Assembly: GCF_004297405.1 (NCBI RefSeq)
Contig: NZ_SCVC01000040.1
Span: 1 to 64,000 of the forward strand
Direction of reading: 5' to 3'
Origin: Reyranella sp.
GTDB taxonomy: Bacteria > Pseudomonadota > Alphaproteobacteria > Reyranellales > Reyranellaceae
Length of the DNA stretch: 64,000 nt
Part shown: positions 50,299-58,776 of the stretch, one piece after another
Layout of the letters: the number at the start of each line of letters is the position of its first letter
How positions within the stretch are numbered: position 1 is the first letter of the stretch
Translations under genes and position numbers: made by a program
Notes under the pieces: generated by a model
What the model was told of the DNA's origin: nothing
Database searches by the model: none
What the model saw: the letters and a program-made list of their open reading frames with translations, nothing else

Positions 50299-51546
50299 AT
50301 GATCGCTTGCGGTTTGGATTTCGGGACGTCGAACTCGGCGATCGGCGTTGCGCGCGACAAGACAGCGGCGCTGGTGCCCGTCGAAGCAGACAGCACCCTG
50401 ATGCCAAGCGCCGTGTTCTTCGATTACGAAACCAAAGGCCGGATGCTGTTCGGCGACGAGGCCATCTCGGCCTATGTCGAGCAGACCGAAGGCCGGCTGA
50501 TGCGGGCGCTGAAGTCGATCCTGGGATCTCCCTTGATCGAGGAGGAAACCCTCCTGGGGGGCCGCAAGGTGCCGCTCAAGCAGGTCGTCGAGATCTTCGT
50601 TCGACACCTCAAGCACAAGGCCGAGGCCTTCGCCGGGCAGGAGATCACGACTGTCGTGCATGGTCGGCCGGTGCGTTTCGTCGACGATGACGACGCGGCG
50701 GATGCGCGTGCACAGACGGTGCTCGAGGGGATCGCCAAACAGGTCGGGTTTCGTGACGTCGCGTTTGTGTACGAGCCCATCGCCGCCGCCCATCACTACG
50801 AACAGACGGTGCAAGGCGAGGAGTTGGCGCTCATCGCCGATATCGGCGGCGGCACGAGCGACTTTTCCATCATCCGCGTTGGACCACAGCATCGGGAGCG
50901 CACCGATCGTGCTCGGGACGTGCTCGCGACGGCCGGCATTCGCGTGGGCGGCACCGACTTCGATACTGCGCTCAACCTCGCCGCGGTGATGCCGCTCCTG
51001 GGGCTGGGCACGCAGCTCGTCAAGAAGAGCCTGCCGATGCCGAACGCGCTCTATCACGAGCTGGCCGCCTGGCCGACGATCAACTTCGCGTACACCTACA
51101 GGAACGAACGCCAACTCGCCGAACTGGTCTCGCTCGCGCGCGAACCCGAGAAGGTGGAACGTCTGCTGACCGTTGTGCGTGAGCGGCTCGGCCATCGCGT
51201 GGCCTTCGCCGTGGAAGATGCCAAGATCGCTCTGAGTGCGGAGGAGCGCGCGGCTGTGTCTCTGGCGTTTCTCGAGGCGGGCCTATCGGTCACAGCGACG
51301 CGCGCCGAATTCGACGGCGCCATCGAGACGAGGACGGAACGCCTTTACAGGTCCGCCAGTGAATGCATCGCGGCGGCGGGCGTGAAGCCTGCAGCTATCG
51401 ACACGATCTTCCTCACGGGCGGGTCGAGCCGTGTACCGGCCGTGCGTGCGGCGATCGGACGGGCGGCACCGTCCGCCCGTCTTGCCAGTGGCTCGGATCT
51501 CCTGTCCGTCGCGTCGGGACTGACGCAGATGGCCGGGATCTTTTGA
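50299..51546 (+). CDS. Hsp70-family ATPase, YegD-like, lacking substrate-binding domain
   Basis: 415 residues. Only the actin-like nucleotide-binding domain of Hsp70 is present: ACGLDFGTSNSAIGVA (phosphate 1), IADIGGGTSDFSII (phosphate 2), VGGTDFDTALN and FLTGGSSRVPAVRAAI. This matches YegD-type chaperone-like ATPases, whose function is unclear. The EEVD-type tail, linker and beta-sandwich domain are absent. Its own transcription unit, 142 nt after GST 2, and convergent with the YeiH-type exporter. Confidence 0.9.
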   Translation: MIACGLDFGTSNSAIGVARDKTAALVPVEADSTLMPSAVFFDYETKGRMLFGDEAISAYVEQTEGRLMRALKSILGSPLIEEETLLGGRKVPLKQVVEIFVRHLKHKAEAFAGQEITTVVHGRPVRFVDDDDAADARAQTVLEGIAKQVGFRDVAFVYEPIAAAHHYEQTVQGEELALIADIGGGTSDFSIIRVGPQHRERTDRARDVLATAGIRVGGTDFDTALNLAAVMPLLGLGTQLVKKSLPMPNALYHELAAWPTINFAYTYRNERQLAELVSLAREPEKVERLLTVVRERLGHRVAFAVEDAKIALSAEERAAVSLAFLEAGLSVTATRAEFDGAIETRTERLYRSASECIAAAGVKPAAIDTIFLTGGSSRVPAVRAAIGRAAPSARLASGSDLLSVASGLTQMAGIF

Positions 51547-51564
51547 TCGCGGCGCGTCTGCCTC

Positions 51565-52623
51565 TCAGAGGCCGAAGGTCCGCAGGCCGTAGATCAGGCC
51601 GACCACCAGCAGGCCAATGAAGATCGTCTCGGTGATCAGCAGCATCACTGGACCCATGCCGATGCGTGCCAGCGCCAACAGCGACGTCTTCATGCCCAGG
51701 GCCGCGATGGCCGTGATGATCAGGAACGAAGAGACCTGACCCACCGCATCGCGCACGTCGGCCGGCACGACGCCCATCGAATTGAGCGCGGCCAGTGCCA
51801 GAAAGCCGAACAGGAAGACCGGCGGCGTTGGGCGGGCGGCACTTTGCGGGCCGCCGCTCTTGGCCACCCACCAGGCGATGCCGGCGATGGCCGGCAGCAA
51901 GGCAGCCACGCGCAGGAGCTTGGTGATAATGGAGTCGCTCAGGACCTGCGGGCCCATCGTCTGGCCCGCGCCGGCGACTTGCGCCACGTCGTGGATGGCA
52001 CCGCCCAAAAACACGCCCATCTCGAACAGCGAGAACCGCAGCACATCGTGCAGGGTGGGGTAGATCACCATCACGACAGTGCTGAGGAAGTTGACGCCCA
52101 TCACCGTGAAGGCGAGGTCGCGGTCGGAATTCTCGTGCTTGGGCAGCACGGCCGAAGCGGCCATTGCAGCCGCGGCGCCGCAGACGCCGGTGGCGCAGCC
52201 GGTCAGCAGGCCGAAATCGCGGCTGAGACCAAAGAAACGTGCCGCCCAGGCGCCGAAAACGATGGTGCAGGCGACGGCCGCTACGGCGATCACGATCGGC
52301 AGCGCTCCGCCGTCGACGAGCTGGCCGAGGGTCAGCCGCGCGCCCAGCAGGGCGACGCCGATGCGGAGCAGGGTGCGTCCGGCGAATTCCAGTCCGGGCT
52401 TCAGCACCGTCTTGGTCGACAGGGGCTGCAACGCCATGCCGATCACCAGGGTGAGGATCAGCGGCGGCACCCAGACGGCGCCGAAACGCAGCAGGCTATG
52501 GGTGTCGAGATAGAACGCCACGGCCGCGATGGCGGCGCAGAGGGCAATGCCGGGGGCGGAGCGGCGGAGGTTGTCGGGCGCCCAGAGCCGCGCCAGCTCT
52601 ACGGCGACGGTGCTGCTACGCAT
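51565..52623 (-). CDS. YeiH/YeiB-type putative sulfate exporter family permease (UPF0324)
   Basis: 352 residues with about nine to eleven hydrophobic segments. Family motifs: LTLVIGMALQPLSTKTVLKP, LGARLTLGQLVDGG, LTGCATGVCGAAAAMAASAV and FLGGAIHDVAQVAGAGQTMG. Members are predicted anion exporters, some linked to sulfite or sulfonate catabolism; direct transport data are scarce. Starts 8 nt inside the biotin-carrier gene, so the two are translationally coupled. Confidence 0.88.
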   Translation of the reverse strand: MRSSTVAVELARLWAPDNLRRSAPGIALCAAIAAVAFYLDTHSLLRFGAVWVPPLILTLVIGMALQPLSTKTVLKPGLEFAGRTLLRIGVALLGARLTLGQLVDGGALPIVIAVAAVACTIVFGAWAARFFGLSRDFGLLTGCATGVCGAAAAMAASAVLPKHENSDRDLAFTVMGVNFLSTVVMVIYPTLHDVLRFSLFEMGVFLGGAIHDVAQVAGAGQTMGPQVLSDSIITKLLRVAALLPAIAGIAWWVAKSGGPQSAARPTPPVFLFGFLALAALNSMGVVPADVRDAVGQVSSFLIITAIAALGMKTSLLALARIGMGPVMLLITETIFIGLLVVGLIYGLRTFGL

Positions 52624-52837
52624 CGAGAATGGCGACGAGCTGGCCTTCGCCGATTGCCTCGCCTTCGCTGACCCTGATTTCCTTGATGACGCCCGCCTTG
52701 GGGGACAGCACCGGGATTTCCATCTTCATCGACTCGAGGATCATGATCTCCCCATCGACATCGACGCGATCGCCGGGTTTGAGCTGGATCTTCCAGACAT
52801 TGCCCGCGATCTCGGACTTCACATTGACGACGGCCAT
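52616..52837 (-). CDS. Stand-alone biotin/lipoyl carrier protein
   Basis: 73 residues. A single biotinyl domain: VKSEIAGNVWKIQLKPGDRV, the biotinylation site ILESMKMEIPVLSPKAGV (Lys in MKM) and EGEAIGEGQLVAIL. It carries CO2 as carboxybiotin in multi-subunit carboxylases, but no biotin carboxylase or carboxyltransferase gene is found here. Lies between an unrecognised duplicated-domain protein (24 nt upstream) and the YeiH exporter (8-nt overlap), which suggests a dedicated partner reaction. Confidence 0.9.
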   Translation of the reverse strand: MAVVNVKSEIAGNVWKIQLKPGDRVDVDGEIMILESMKMEIPVLSPKAGVIKEIRVSEGEAIGEGQLVAILDA

Positions 52838-52861
52838 TCCCGTAGCTTCTCCCGCTCTGCG

Positions 52862-53653
52862 CTAGCGTTCCTTATGCTTTTCGGCCACCGCGCGCGCCAG
52901 TGCAAGGGCAGAGCCGCCCACACGGGCGTCTAGCCGATATGCCGCCGCGTTGGCGTCCGAGATTATTCCGTCCTGCAAAGTGGAGCGGCCATCGCCGATG
53001 CAGGCGGACTGCGCCGCGACGGCGATGGCGGCGATACCGTGCTTGTCGAGTTCGGCCAGCGCCAGGACGCCACCCCGATCGGCGCCGAAGCCGGCATCGT
53101 TGAACATCAGCAGGAGCGGCTGGAAAGGCGCCGTCGCTGCTGCGGCATTCAGCGCACCATGGCTGCCCGTGGCGACGATGCGCCCCTGGTCCTCGGGTAT
53201 CAGCAGGCTGGCCGAATCGGCGCAGATTACGCTCTCGACCAGGTGTCGGCTCTCCCCCTTGGCCGGAGGCATCACATGCGGCCAGGGCGCCTGCTTGAGA
53301 AGTTCGGCGGCTTCGCCGACCGGGATGCCCGGCACGACGCCGCACTTCATCGCGAGTCCGTTCGCGCGGCTGATGATGCCTCTGCGCTGCAAGTCGGCCG
53401 CATCGCCGATGCGCGCACTGGCCGTCGCCACGGCTGCCATCGCCATGCCGAGCTTGTCGGCGTAGGCGAGGCCGCTGACACCGGCTTCATCCTTGCCGAT
53501 GCCGGCATCGTGGTGGATGGCGGCCCGGCAGCCGTATTTGGCCGACATGTAGGCGGCATAGACCGCAGCATGAGAGCCGGTGATAACGACAGCGCCGTCC
53601 GCTTCGGGCGGCAGCTTGGTGACACTGTCGAAAGTCAGGACGGCAACGGACAT
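52862..53653 (-). CDS. Unrecognised protein of two duplicated domains
   Basis: 263 residues, family not recognised. It consists of two copies of one domain (residues about 20-117 and 157-250) with an exact 137-residue period and no gap over 79 positions. Shared motifs are VxTGSHxA (GSH at 26-28 and 163-165), DAGxGxD (49-55 and 186-192), DKxGxA (66-71 and 203-208), SAxIGD (79-84 and 216-221) and GIISxAN (92-98 and 229-235). By my count 37 of 79 aligned residues match. The conserved Asp, His, Ser and Asn suggest a small-molecule-binding or catalytic site in each half. No signal peptide or membrane segment. Heads the operon with the biotin carrier and YeiH. Confidence 0.85.
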   Translation of the reverse strand: MSVAVLTFDSVTKLPPEADGAVVITGSHAAVYAAYMSAKYGCRAAIHHDAGIGKDEAGVSGLAYADKLGMAMAAVATASARIGDAADLQRRGIISRANGLAMKCGVVPGIPVGEAAELLKQAPWPHVMPPAKGESRHLVESVICADSASLLIPEDQGRIVATGSHGALNAAAATAPFQPLLLMFNDAGFGADRGGVLALAELDKHGIAAIAVAAQSACIGDGRSTLQDGIISDANAAAYRLDARVGGSALALARAVAEKHKER

Positions 53654-53687
53654 CGCGCGAACCTAGCGGGGACGCTATACCTCGGCC

Positions 53688-54284
53688 ATGTCCGAACCGG
53701 TGGACAACAAAGTGAGCATCCTGGTCCTGCAACATCCGCAGGAGCAGGATCGCGTCCTGGGCACGGCACGGCTGATCGCCGCGACGCTTGCCAACGCCAA
53801 AGTCGTGATCGGCCTCTCGTGGCGCAACCTCGCGCATGCCGTCAAGGAACCGGCCGAGGCCAAGGACTGGGGCGTGCTCTATCTCGGTTCGACGCATGCG
53901 AAGGGGCGGGCGCCTCTGGTCGCCGTCGATCGGAAGGGCGAGCCACTGGCCGATCAGGCGGCCGGGCTGGCCGGCCTCAAGGGCCTGATCGCGCTCGACG
54001 GCAACTGGGCACAGGCCAAGGCATTGTGGTGGCGCAACCCGTGGCTGACCAAGCTGCGCCGGTTCGTGGTCGTACCCGACGGCCCCTCGCTCTACGGCGA
54101 CCTGCGGCGCGAAGCGCGGCCGGATGCCGTGTCGACCCTAGAGGCCGTTGCGCTGGCGCTTCAGGTGCTGGAAGGCGATGCTGCAGTGCGGGAACGCCTG
54201 CTCCTTCCCTTCCGCGAGCTGCTGGCCAAGGCCCGCGCCGCCGGCGTTCGCGATTCCAAACGGGATCGTCGGTCCAGGCGTTAG
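53688..54284 (+). CDS. DTW-domain protein (tRNA-uridine aminocarboxypropyltransferase-like)
   Basis: 198 residues. ILVLQHPQEQDR, LIALDGNWAQAKALWWRNPW (the DTW motif, here DGNW instead of DGTW) and RREARPDAVSTLEAVALAL are the DTW-domain signature. TapT/DTWD enzymes add the acp group to uridine in tRNA using SAM. The usual N-terminal zinc-binding CxxC segment is missing, which makes it a short variant. Only 34 nt from the divergent duplicated-domain gene; 16 nt before iorA. Confidence 0.85.
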   Translation: MSEPVDNKVSILVLQHPQEQDRVLGTARLIAATLANAKVVIGLSWRNLAHAVKEPAEAKDWGVLYLGSTHAKGRAPLVAVDRKGEPLADQAAGLAGLKGLIALDGNWAQAKALWWRNPWLTKLRRFVVVPDGPSLYGDLRREARPDAVSTLEAVALALQVLEGDAAVRERLLLPFRELLAKARAAGVRDSKRDRRSRR

Positions 54285-54300
54285 CCCCTATACTCCATCC

Positions 54301-56457
54301 ATGCTCGACCAGCCGGTAGCCCAGCTTCCCGTTTCCCAGCGCACCAACCCGGAGCGCTCCTTCACCGAGGAAGTCCGGGCGCTGCGATTGGGCGAGGGCG
54401 AGGTCTTCCGCGGCGAAGGCATCCTGGCCGTCACCAAGGCGATCCTTCAGTCGGGCGTCGCCTATGTCGGCGGCTATCAGGGCGCGCCGGTCTCGCATCT
54501 CGTGGACGTGCTGGTCGAATCGCAGGACCTGCTCGACGAGCTCGGCGTCCATCTCGAGACCTGCACCAACGAATCCTCGGCGGCGGCGCTGCTCGGCGCT
54601 TCGATCAACTATCCGATCCGAGGCTGCGTCACCTGGAAGTCGATCGTCGGCACCAACGTGGCGGCCGATGCGCTGTCCAACCTTGCCTCGCCCGGCGTCA
54701 TCGGTGGCGCGCTGATCGTGGTCGGTGAGGACTATGGCGAAGGCGCCTCGGTCATCCAGGAACGCACCCAGGCTTATGCGCTGAAGTCGTCCGTCTGGCT
54801 GATGGATCCGCGGCCTTCGCTGCCGACCATCGTGCGCTGCACGGAGAAGGCCTTCGAGCTCTCGGAAGCCACCAATACGCCGGTGATGATGGAGCTGCGC
54901 ATTCGCGCCTGTCATGTCACCGGCGAGTTCATCGCCAAGGACAACAAGCCACCGGCGATCTCGCGGAACCATCGCCTCGCCAATCCGGCGGTGCATAACT
55001 ACGACCGCATCTCTCATCCGCCGTCGACCTATGCGCATGAGAAGGTGAAGGTCGAGGTACGCCAGCCGGCCGCCGAGCGCTTCATCGTCGAGCATGGGTT
55101 GAACGAATTTCTGCCCGGCGAGCGCTCCGATCTCGGCATCATCGTCCAGGGCGGCATCACCAACGTGCTGGTGCGGGGCCTCGATCGCCTGGAGGTCGAG
55201 GGCAAGATCCCGACGCTGGTGCTGAACGTCACGCATCCGCTGGTGCCCGACCAGATCGCCGATTTCTGCAAGGGCAAGCGCGCCGTGCTGATCGTCGAGG
55301 AGGGCGCGCCCGACTATATCGAGCAGGCGATCCACGCCCTTCTGCGCAAGCGCGACATCGACACCAAGATCTACGGCAAGGACGTCCTGCCGATGGCCGG
55401 CGAATACACGGCGGAGGTGGTGACGGACGGCCTGCTGAAGTTCTTCGCGCAATCGGCCAACGATATCGACCTCAGCAAGCCACGCGAGCGCTTCGAGGTG
55501 GCACGTGCCGGCCGGGCAGAGGCACAGCGTCTGCTGGGCGGGCCGCTGCCGCTCAGGCCGCCAGGCTTCTGTGTCGGCTGTCCCGAACGGCCGGTCTTCT
55601 CGGCCATCAAGCTGCTCGAACGCGAAGTCGGCAAGGTCCACATCTCGAGCGACATCGGCTGCCATTCCTTCGCGACTCTGGCGCCGTTCAACCTCGGCAA
55701 TTCAATCCTGGGCTTCGGCATGTCGCTGGCGGCTGCCGGCGCTGTGGCGCCAGTCATGCAGAAGCGCACCATCTCGGTGATGGGGGATGGCGGCTTTTGG
55801 CACAATGGTCTGCTGAGCGGCGTTGCCTCCTCGATGTTCAACCGCGGTGACCGCGTGCTGGTCATCATGCAGAACGGCTACACCTCGGCGACCGGCGCGC
55901 AGTTCATTCCCAATACCTCGGGCAATCGCCGCGACGGCGAGACGACGTCGGACATCGCGGCCACCCTGAAGGCGATGGGTGTCGGCTGGCTGCGCACCAT
56001 CAGGACGTACAATGTCGGCACCATGCTCAAGACCCTGCGCGAGGCGATGAGCACGGACGACAAGGGCCTCAAGGTCATTGTCGCCGATGGCGAATGCCAG
56101 CTTGCCCGCCAGCGCCGTATCCGTCCGCAGATTGCCGCCCAGCTCAAGCGCGGCGAGCGGGTTGTGCGTACGCGCTATGGCGTCGATGACGAGGTCTGCA
56201 CCGGCGATCACTCCTGCATCCGGCTCTCGGGCTGTCCGTCGCTGGTCGTGAAGCCGAGTCCCGATCCGTTGCGCACGGACCCCGTGGCCAGTGTCAACAA
56301 CGGCTGCGTGGGTTGCGGCCTCTGCGGTGAAGTGGCGGACGCGGCCGTGCTCTGCCCGTCTTTCTACAAGGCGGAGATCGTGCAGAACGCTACCTGGTGG
56401 GACCGCCTGAAATGGCGTGTGCGGTCGACCGTTATCGGAGCGATGGCGAGTGCCTAA
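54301..56457 (+). CDS. iorA: Indolepyruvate ferredoxin oxidoreductase, alpha subunit
   Basis: 718 residues from ATG 54301. TPP-dependent oxidative decarboxylation of aryl-pyruvates to aryl-acetyl-CoA. The pyrimidine domain is N-terminal (GVAYVGGYQGAPVSHLVDVL); the TPP/Mg motif is GDGGFWHNGLLSG (from about 495) through NGYTSATGAQ, preceded by CVGCPERPVF. The C-terminus has ferredoxin-like clusters, CTGDHSCIRLSGCPSL and NNGCVGCGLCGEVADAAVLC. Forms a complex with IorB, whose gene overlaps its stop by 8 nt. Confidence 0.94.
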   Translation: MLDQPVAQLPVSQRTNPERSFTEEVRALRLGEGEVFRGEGILAVTKAILQSGVAYVGGYQGAPVSHLVDVLVESQDLLDELGVHLETCTNESSAAALLGASINYPIRGCVTWKSIVGTNVAADALSNLASPGVIGGALIVVGEDYGEGASVIQERTQAYALKSSVWLMDPRPSLPTIVRCTEKAFELSEATNTPVMMELRIRACHVTGEFIAKDNKPPAISRNHRLANPAVHNYDRISHPPSTYAHEKVKVEVRQPAAERFIVEHGLNEFLPGERSDLGIIVQGGITNVLVRGLDRLEVEGKIPTLVLNVTHPLVPDQIADFCKGKRAVLIVEEGAPDYIEQAIHALLRKRDIDTKIYGKDVLPMAGEYTAEVVTDGLLKFFAQSANDIDLSKPRERFEVARAGRAEAQRLLGGPLPLRPPGFCVGCPERPVFSAIKLLEREVGKVHISSDIGCHSFATLAPFNLGNSILGFGMSLAAAGAVAPVMQKRTISVMGDGGFWHNGLLSGVASSMFNRGDRVLVIMQNGYTSATGAQFIPNTSGNRRDGETTSDIAATLKAMGVGWLRTIRTYNVGTMLKTLREAMSTDDKGLKVIVADGECQLARQRRIRPQIAAQLKRGERVVRTRYGVDDEVCTGDHSCIRLSGCPSLVVKPSPDPLRTDPVASVNNGCVGCGLCGEVADAAVLCPSFYKAEIVQNATWWDRLKWRVRSTVIGAMASA

Positions 56458-57955
56458 GCCTGTTACGATCCTGATCGGAGCCCTGGGCGGCGACGGTGGC
56501 GGCGTGCTGTGCGACTGGATTGTCACGGCGGCGCAAAGCCAGGGGCTGGGCGTGCAGGCCACGCAGATTCCTGGTGTCGCGCAACGCACGGGCGCCACGA
56601 CCTACTATCTCGAAGTGATGCCCGGGACCGCGCCGGCTGTTTCGGTGCTGGCGCTCAATCCGGCCATCGGCGAAGTCGACGTGGCGCTCGCGACCGAGCT
56701 TCTGGAAGCCGGCCGTATGATCTTCAACGGCTTCGTGACGCCCGATCGCACGACCTTGATTGCTTCGACCCATCGCGTGCTAGCGATCGGCGAGCGCATG
56801 GCGATGGGTGACGGCAGCTTCGATGTCGGCCGCCTGTTGCGCGCCGTGAAGGAACGCAGCAAGGAACAGATCCTCTTTGATATGGATCAGGCGGCTGAGG
56901 AGTCGGGGGGCGTGATCAACGCCGTCCTGCTGGGCGCATTGGCCGGATCGGGCAAGCTGCCGATCGCCGACAGCGCTTTCGAGGCCGCCATCCGGCACGC
57001 CGGCAAGTCGATCGATACCAATCTCGCGGCCTTTGCCTTCGGACGTGGCCATGCACGCGGTGAACTGGAGCAGGCGGTGCGGGAGCACCGCAAGCGGCAA
57101 GCCGCGGCGCAGGGTGTCGAAGATCTGATCGAGCGGGCGCGGCGGACCTATCCAGCCTCGAGCCTCGATATCGTCGAAGAGGGCATTCGCCGCCTCACTG
57201 GCTATCAGGATCGTGGCTACGCGACGCTCTATCTCGATCGGCTGGACACGATCCACGCCCTGGGCTCGGCCGATCTCCTGCGTGAGGTGGCGCGGCATCT
57301 CGCCGTGCGCATGTCTTTCGAGGATGTGATCCGTGTGGCACAGGCCAAGACGTCGGCGGAGCGGGTGGCGCGGGTTCGGGCCGAAGTACGCGCCAAGGAC
57401 CAGGAACCACTTACGATCACGGAGCACTTCAAGCCAGGCATCGAGGAGATCGCCGCCGTACTGCCACCGGGCCTCGCTCGTCGCTTGCTCGCCTGGGGAG
57501 AGCGCACAGGCCGGCTGGGCAAGACCTACTTCTCCATGCATGTGCGCACGACGACCATCCTGGGCTTTGCGCGTCTGCGCCTGGTTGCCGGCCTACGCTG
57601 GTGGCGCCCGCGCACCTTCCGCTATGTCGAGGAACAGGCCGAGATCGAGCATTGGCTGGAACAGATTCGCGCTGCGTCACGGCTCAGTGTCGATCTGGCG
57701 CGTGAAATCGCGGAGCTGGCGCGACTCATCAAGGGGTATGGCGATACCTACAAGCGTGGGCTGGGCAACTATCGCCGCATCTCCGACGAGGTGATCGCTC
57801 CGGCGCTGGCCGGTCGTCTGTCGCCGAGAACCGCAGCCGATGCCGTGGCCAACGCGCGTGTGGCGGCCCTTGCCGATCCTGAGGGAGAGACCTTGTCGAA
57901 GACCTTGGCGGCCATCGCATCCGCCAGTCCACCGCTCCGGCAGGCCGCCGAGTGA
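56450..57955 (+). CDS. iorB: Indolepyruvate oxidoreductase, beta subunit with long C-terminal domain
   Basis: 501 residues from GTG 56450, with GGAG 9 nt upstream. Residues about 1-200 are the gamma-type domain of 2-oxoacid oxidoreductases (ILIGALGGDGGGVLCDWIVT, PGVAQRTGATTYYLEVMPG). The remaining about 300 residues are the helical C-terminal domain (DUF6537 type) found in proteobacterial IorB, not in the roughly 200-residue archaeal form. Overlaps iorA and, by GTGA, the thioesterase gene; clearly one operon. Confidence 0.92.
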   Translation: MPKPVTILIGALGGDGGGVLCDWIVTAAQSQGLGVQATQIPGVAQRTGATTYYLEVMPGTAPAVSVLALNPAIGEVDVALATELLEAGRMIFNGFVTPDRTTLIASTHRVLAIGERMAMGDGSFDVGRLLRAVKERSKEQILFDMDQAAEESGGVINAVLLGALAGSGKLPIADSAFEAAIRHAGKSIDTNLAAFAFGRGHARGELEQAVREHRKRQAAAQGVEDLIERARRTYPASSLDIVEEGIRRLTGYQDRGYATLYLDRLDTIHALGSADLLREVARHLAVRMSFEDVIRVAQAKTSAERVARVRAEVRAKDQEPLTITEHFKPGIEEIAAVLPPGLARRLLAWGERTGRLGKTYFSMHVRTTTILGFARLRLVAGLRWWRPRTFRYVEEQAEIEHWLEQIRAASRLSVDLAREIAELARLIKGYGDTYKRGLGNYRRISDEVIAPALAGRLSPRTAADAVANARVAALADPEGETLSKTLAAIASASPPLRQAAE

Positions 57956-58353
57956 TCGATGTCTCGGCTCTCGCGCGGCGGGACACATTCGCCCGCGGCC
58001 TCGGCATCGAGCTGGTCGAAGCGTCGCTCGGCCGGGCCGTGACGCGCGTCACCATCGAGGAGCGCCATCTGAACTTCAACGGCGTCGGCCATGGCGGCTT
58101 GACCTTCACCCTGGCGGACGCCGCCTTCGGCTATGCCTGCAATTCGCAAGGCGCCGTCTCCGGCAGCATCGACGCCCACATGATCTATAGTATGGCCACG
58201 CGCATCGGCGATGTGCTGACGGCCACGGCGGTCGAAATCTCACGCTCCAGCAAGGCTTCGAACTACCGCATCGATATCGTGCGTGCCGACGGCAAGCTGG
58301 TGGCTGCGATGACCGGTACCGCGCTGATCAGCGGCAAGCCGGTGGTGATCTGA
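57952..58353 (+). CDS. PaaI-type hotdog thioesterase
   Basis: 133 residues from GTG 57952 within the iorB stop (GTGA). FNGVGHGGLTFTLADAAFGY contains the HGG and Asp of the PaaI active site, and NYRIDIVRADGKLVAAMTGT is the second conserved block. PaaI hydrolyses ring-hydroxylated phenylacetyl-CoA thioesters and rescues trapped CoA. Its position after iorAB fits a pathway from phenylpyruvate or indolepyruvate to arylacetyl-CoA. Confidence 0.9.
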   Translation: MIDVSALARRDTFARGLGIELVEASLGRAVTRVTIEERHLNFNGVGHGGLTFTLADAAFGYACNSQGAVSGSIDAHMIYSMATRIGDVLTATAVEISRSSKASNYRIDIVRADGKLVAAMTGTALISGKPVVI

Positions 58354-58356
58354 ACC

Positions 58357-58776
58357 ATGGCGCTCATCAGTCGACACGAGATCACCGTCGAGTGGGGCGA
58401 CTGCGACCCCGCCGGTATCGTCTACTATCCGGCCTACTTCCGCTGGTGCGATCAGTCGACCTATCGGCTGTTCCTCGCGGCCGGCCTCAAGAGGGACGAC
58501 ATCACCAGCGGCCAATGGAAAGAAGGCACGCCCCTGGTGAAGGCGGAATGCTCTTTCCGCCGTCCCTCACAGCATGGCGAGACGTTGGTGATCGAAAGCC
58601 ACGTCTCGCGCTTCGGCACGAGTTCCTTCACCATCAGCCATGTGTTCCGCGATGCTTCGGGCGTGGTTGCGGCCGAAGGGTCAGAAACCCGTATTTGGGC
58701 TCGCAAGGACGGCGACGCGCGTTCCCTGCGCGCGGTCGAGCTCCCCGAGGACGTCAGGCGGAGTCTCGGAGGGTAG
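58357..58776 (+). CDS. YbgC/4-hydroxybenzoyl-CoA-type thioesterase
   Basis: 139 residues. ITVEWGDCDPAGIVYYPAYFRWCD (in part) carries the catalytic Asp in DPAGIVYYP, typical of the YbgC/4-HBA-CoA thioesterase group. 3 nt after the PaaI-like gene, last in the iorAB operon. Its 3' end (from 58681) overlaps the C-terminus of the oxidoreductase gene on the opposite strand by 96 nt. Substrate presumably an aryl- or acyl-CoA of the same pathway. Confidence 0.9.
   Translation: MALISRHEITVEWGDCDPAGIVYYPAYFRWCDQSTYRLFLAAGLKRDDITSGQWKEGTPLVKAECSFRRPSQHGETLVIESHVSRFGTSSFTISHVFRDASGVVAAEGSETRIWARKDGDARSLRAVELPEDVRRSLGG

Noticed and set aside
53977..55665. 562-codon minus-strand frame opposite the DTW gene and iorA
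   Set aside because: Antisense GC-rich shadow; it crosses two clear plus-strand genes and has no recognisable domain.
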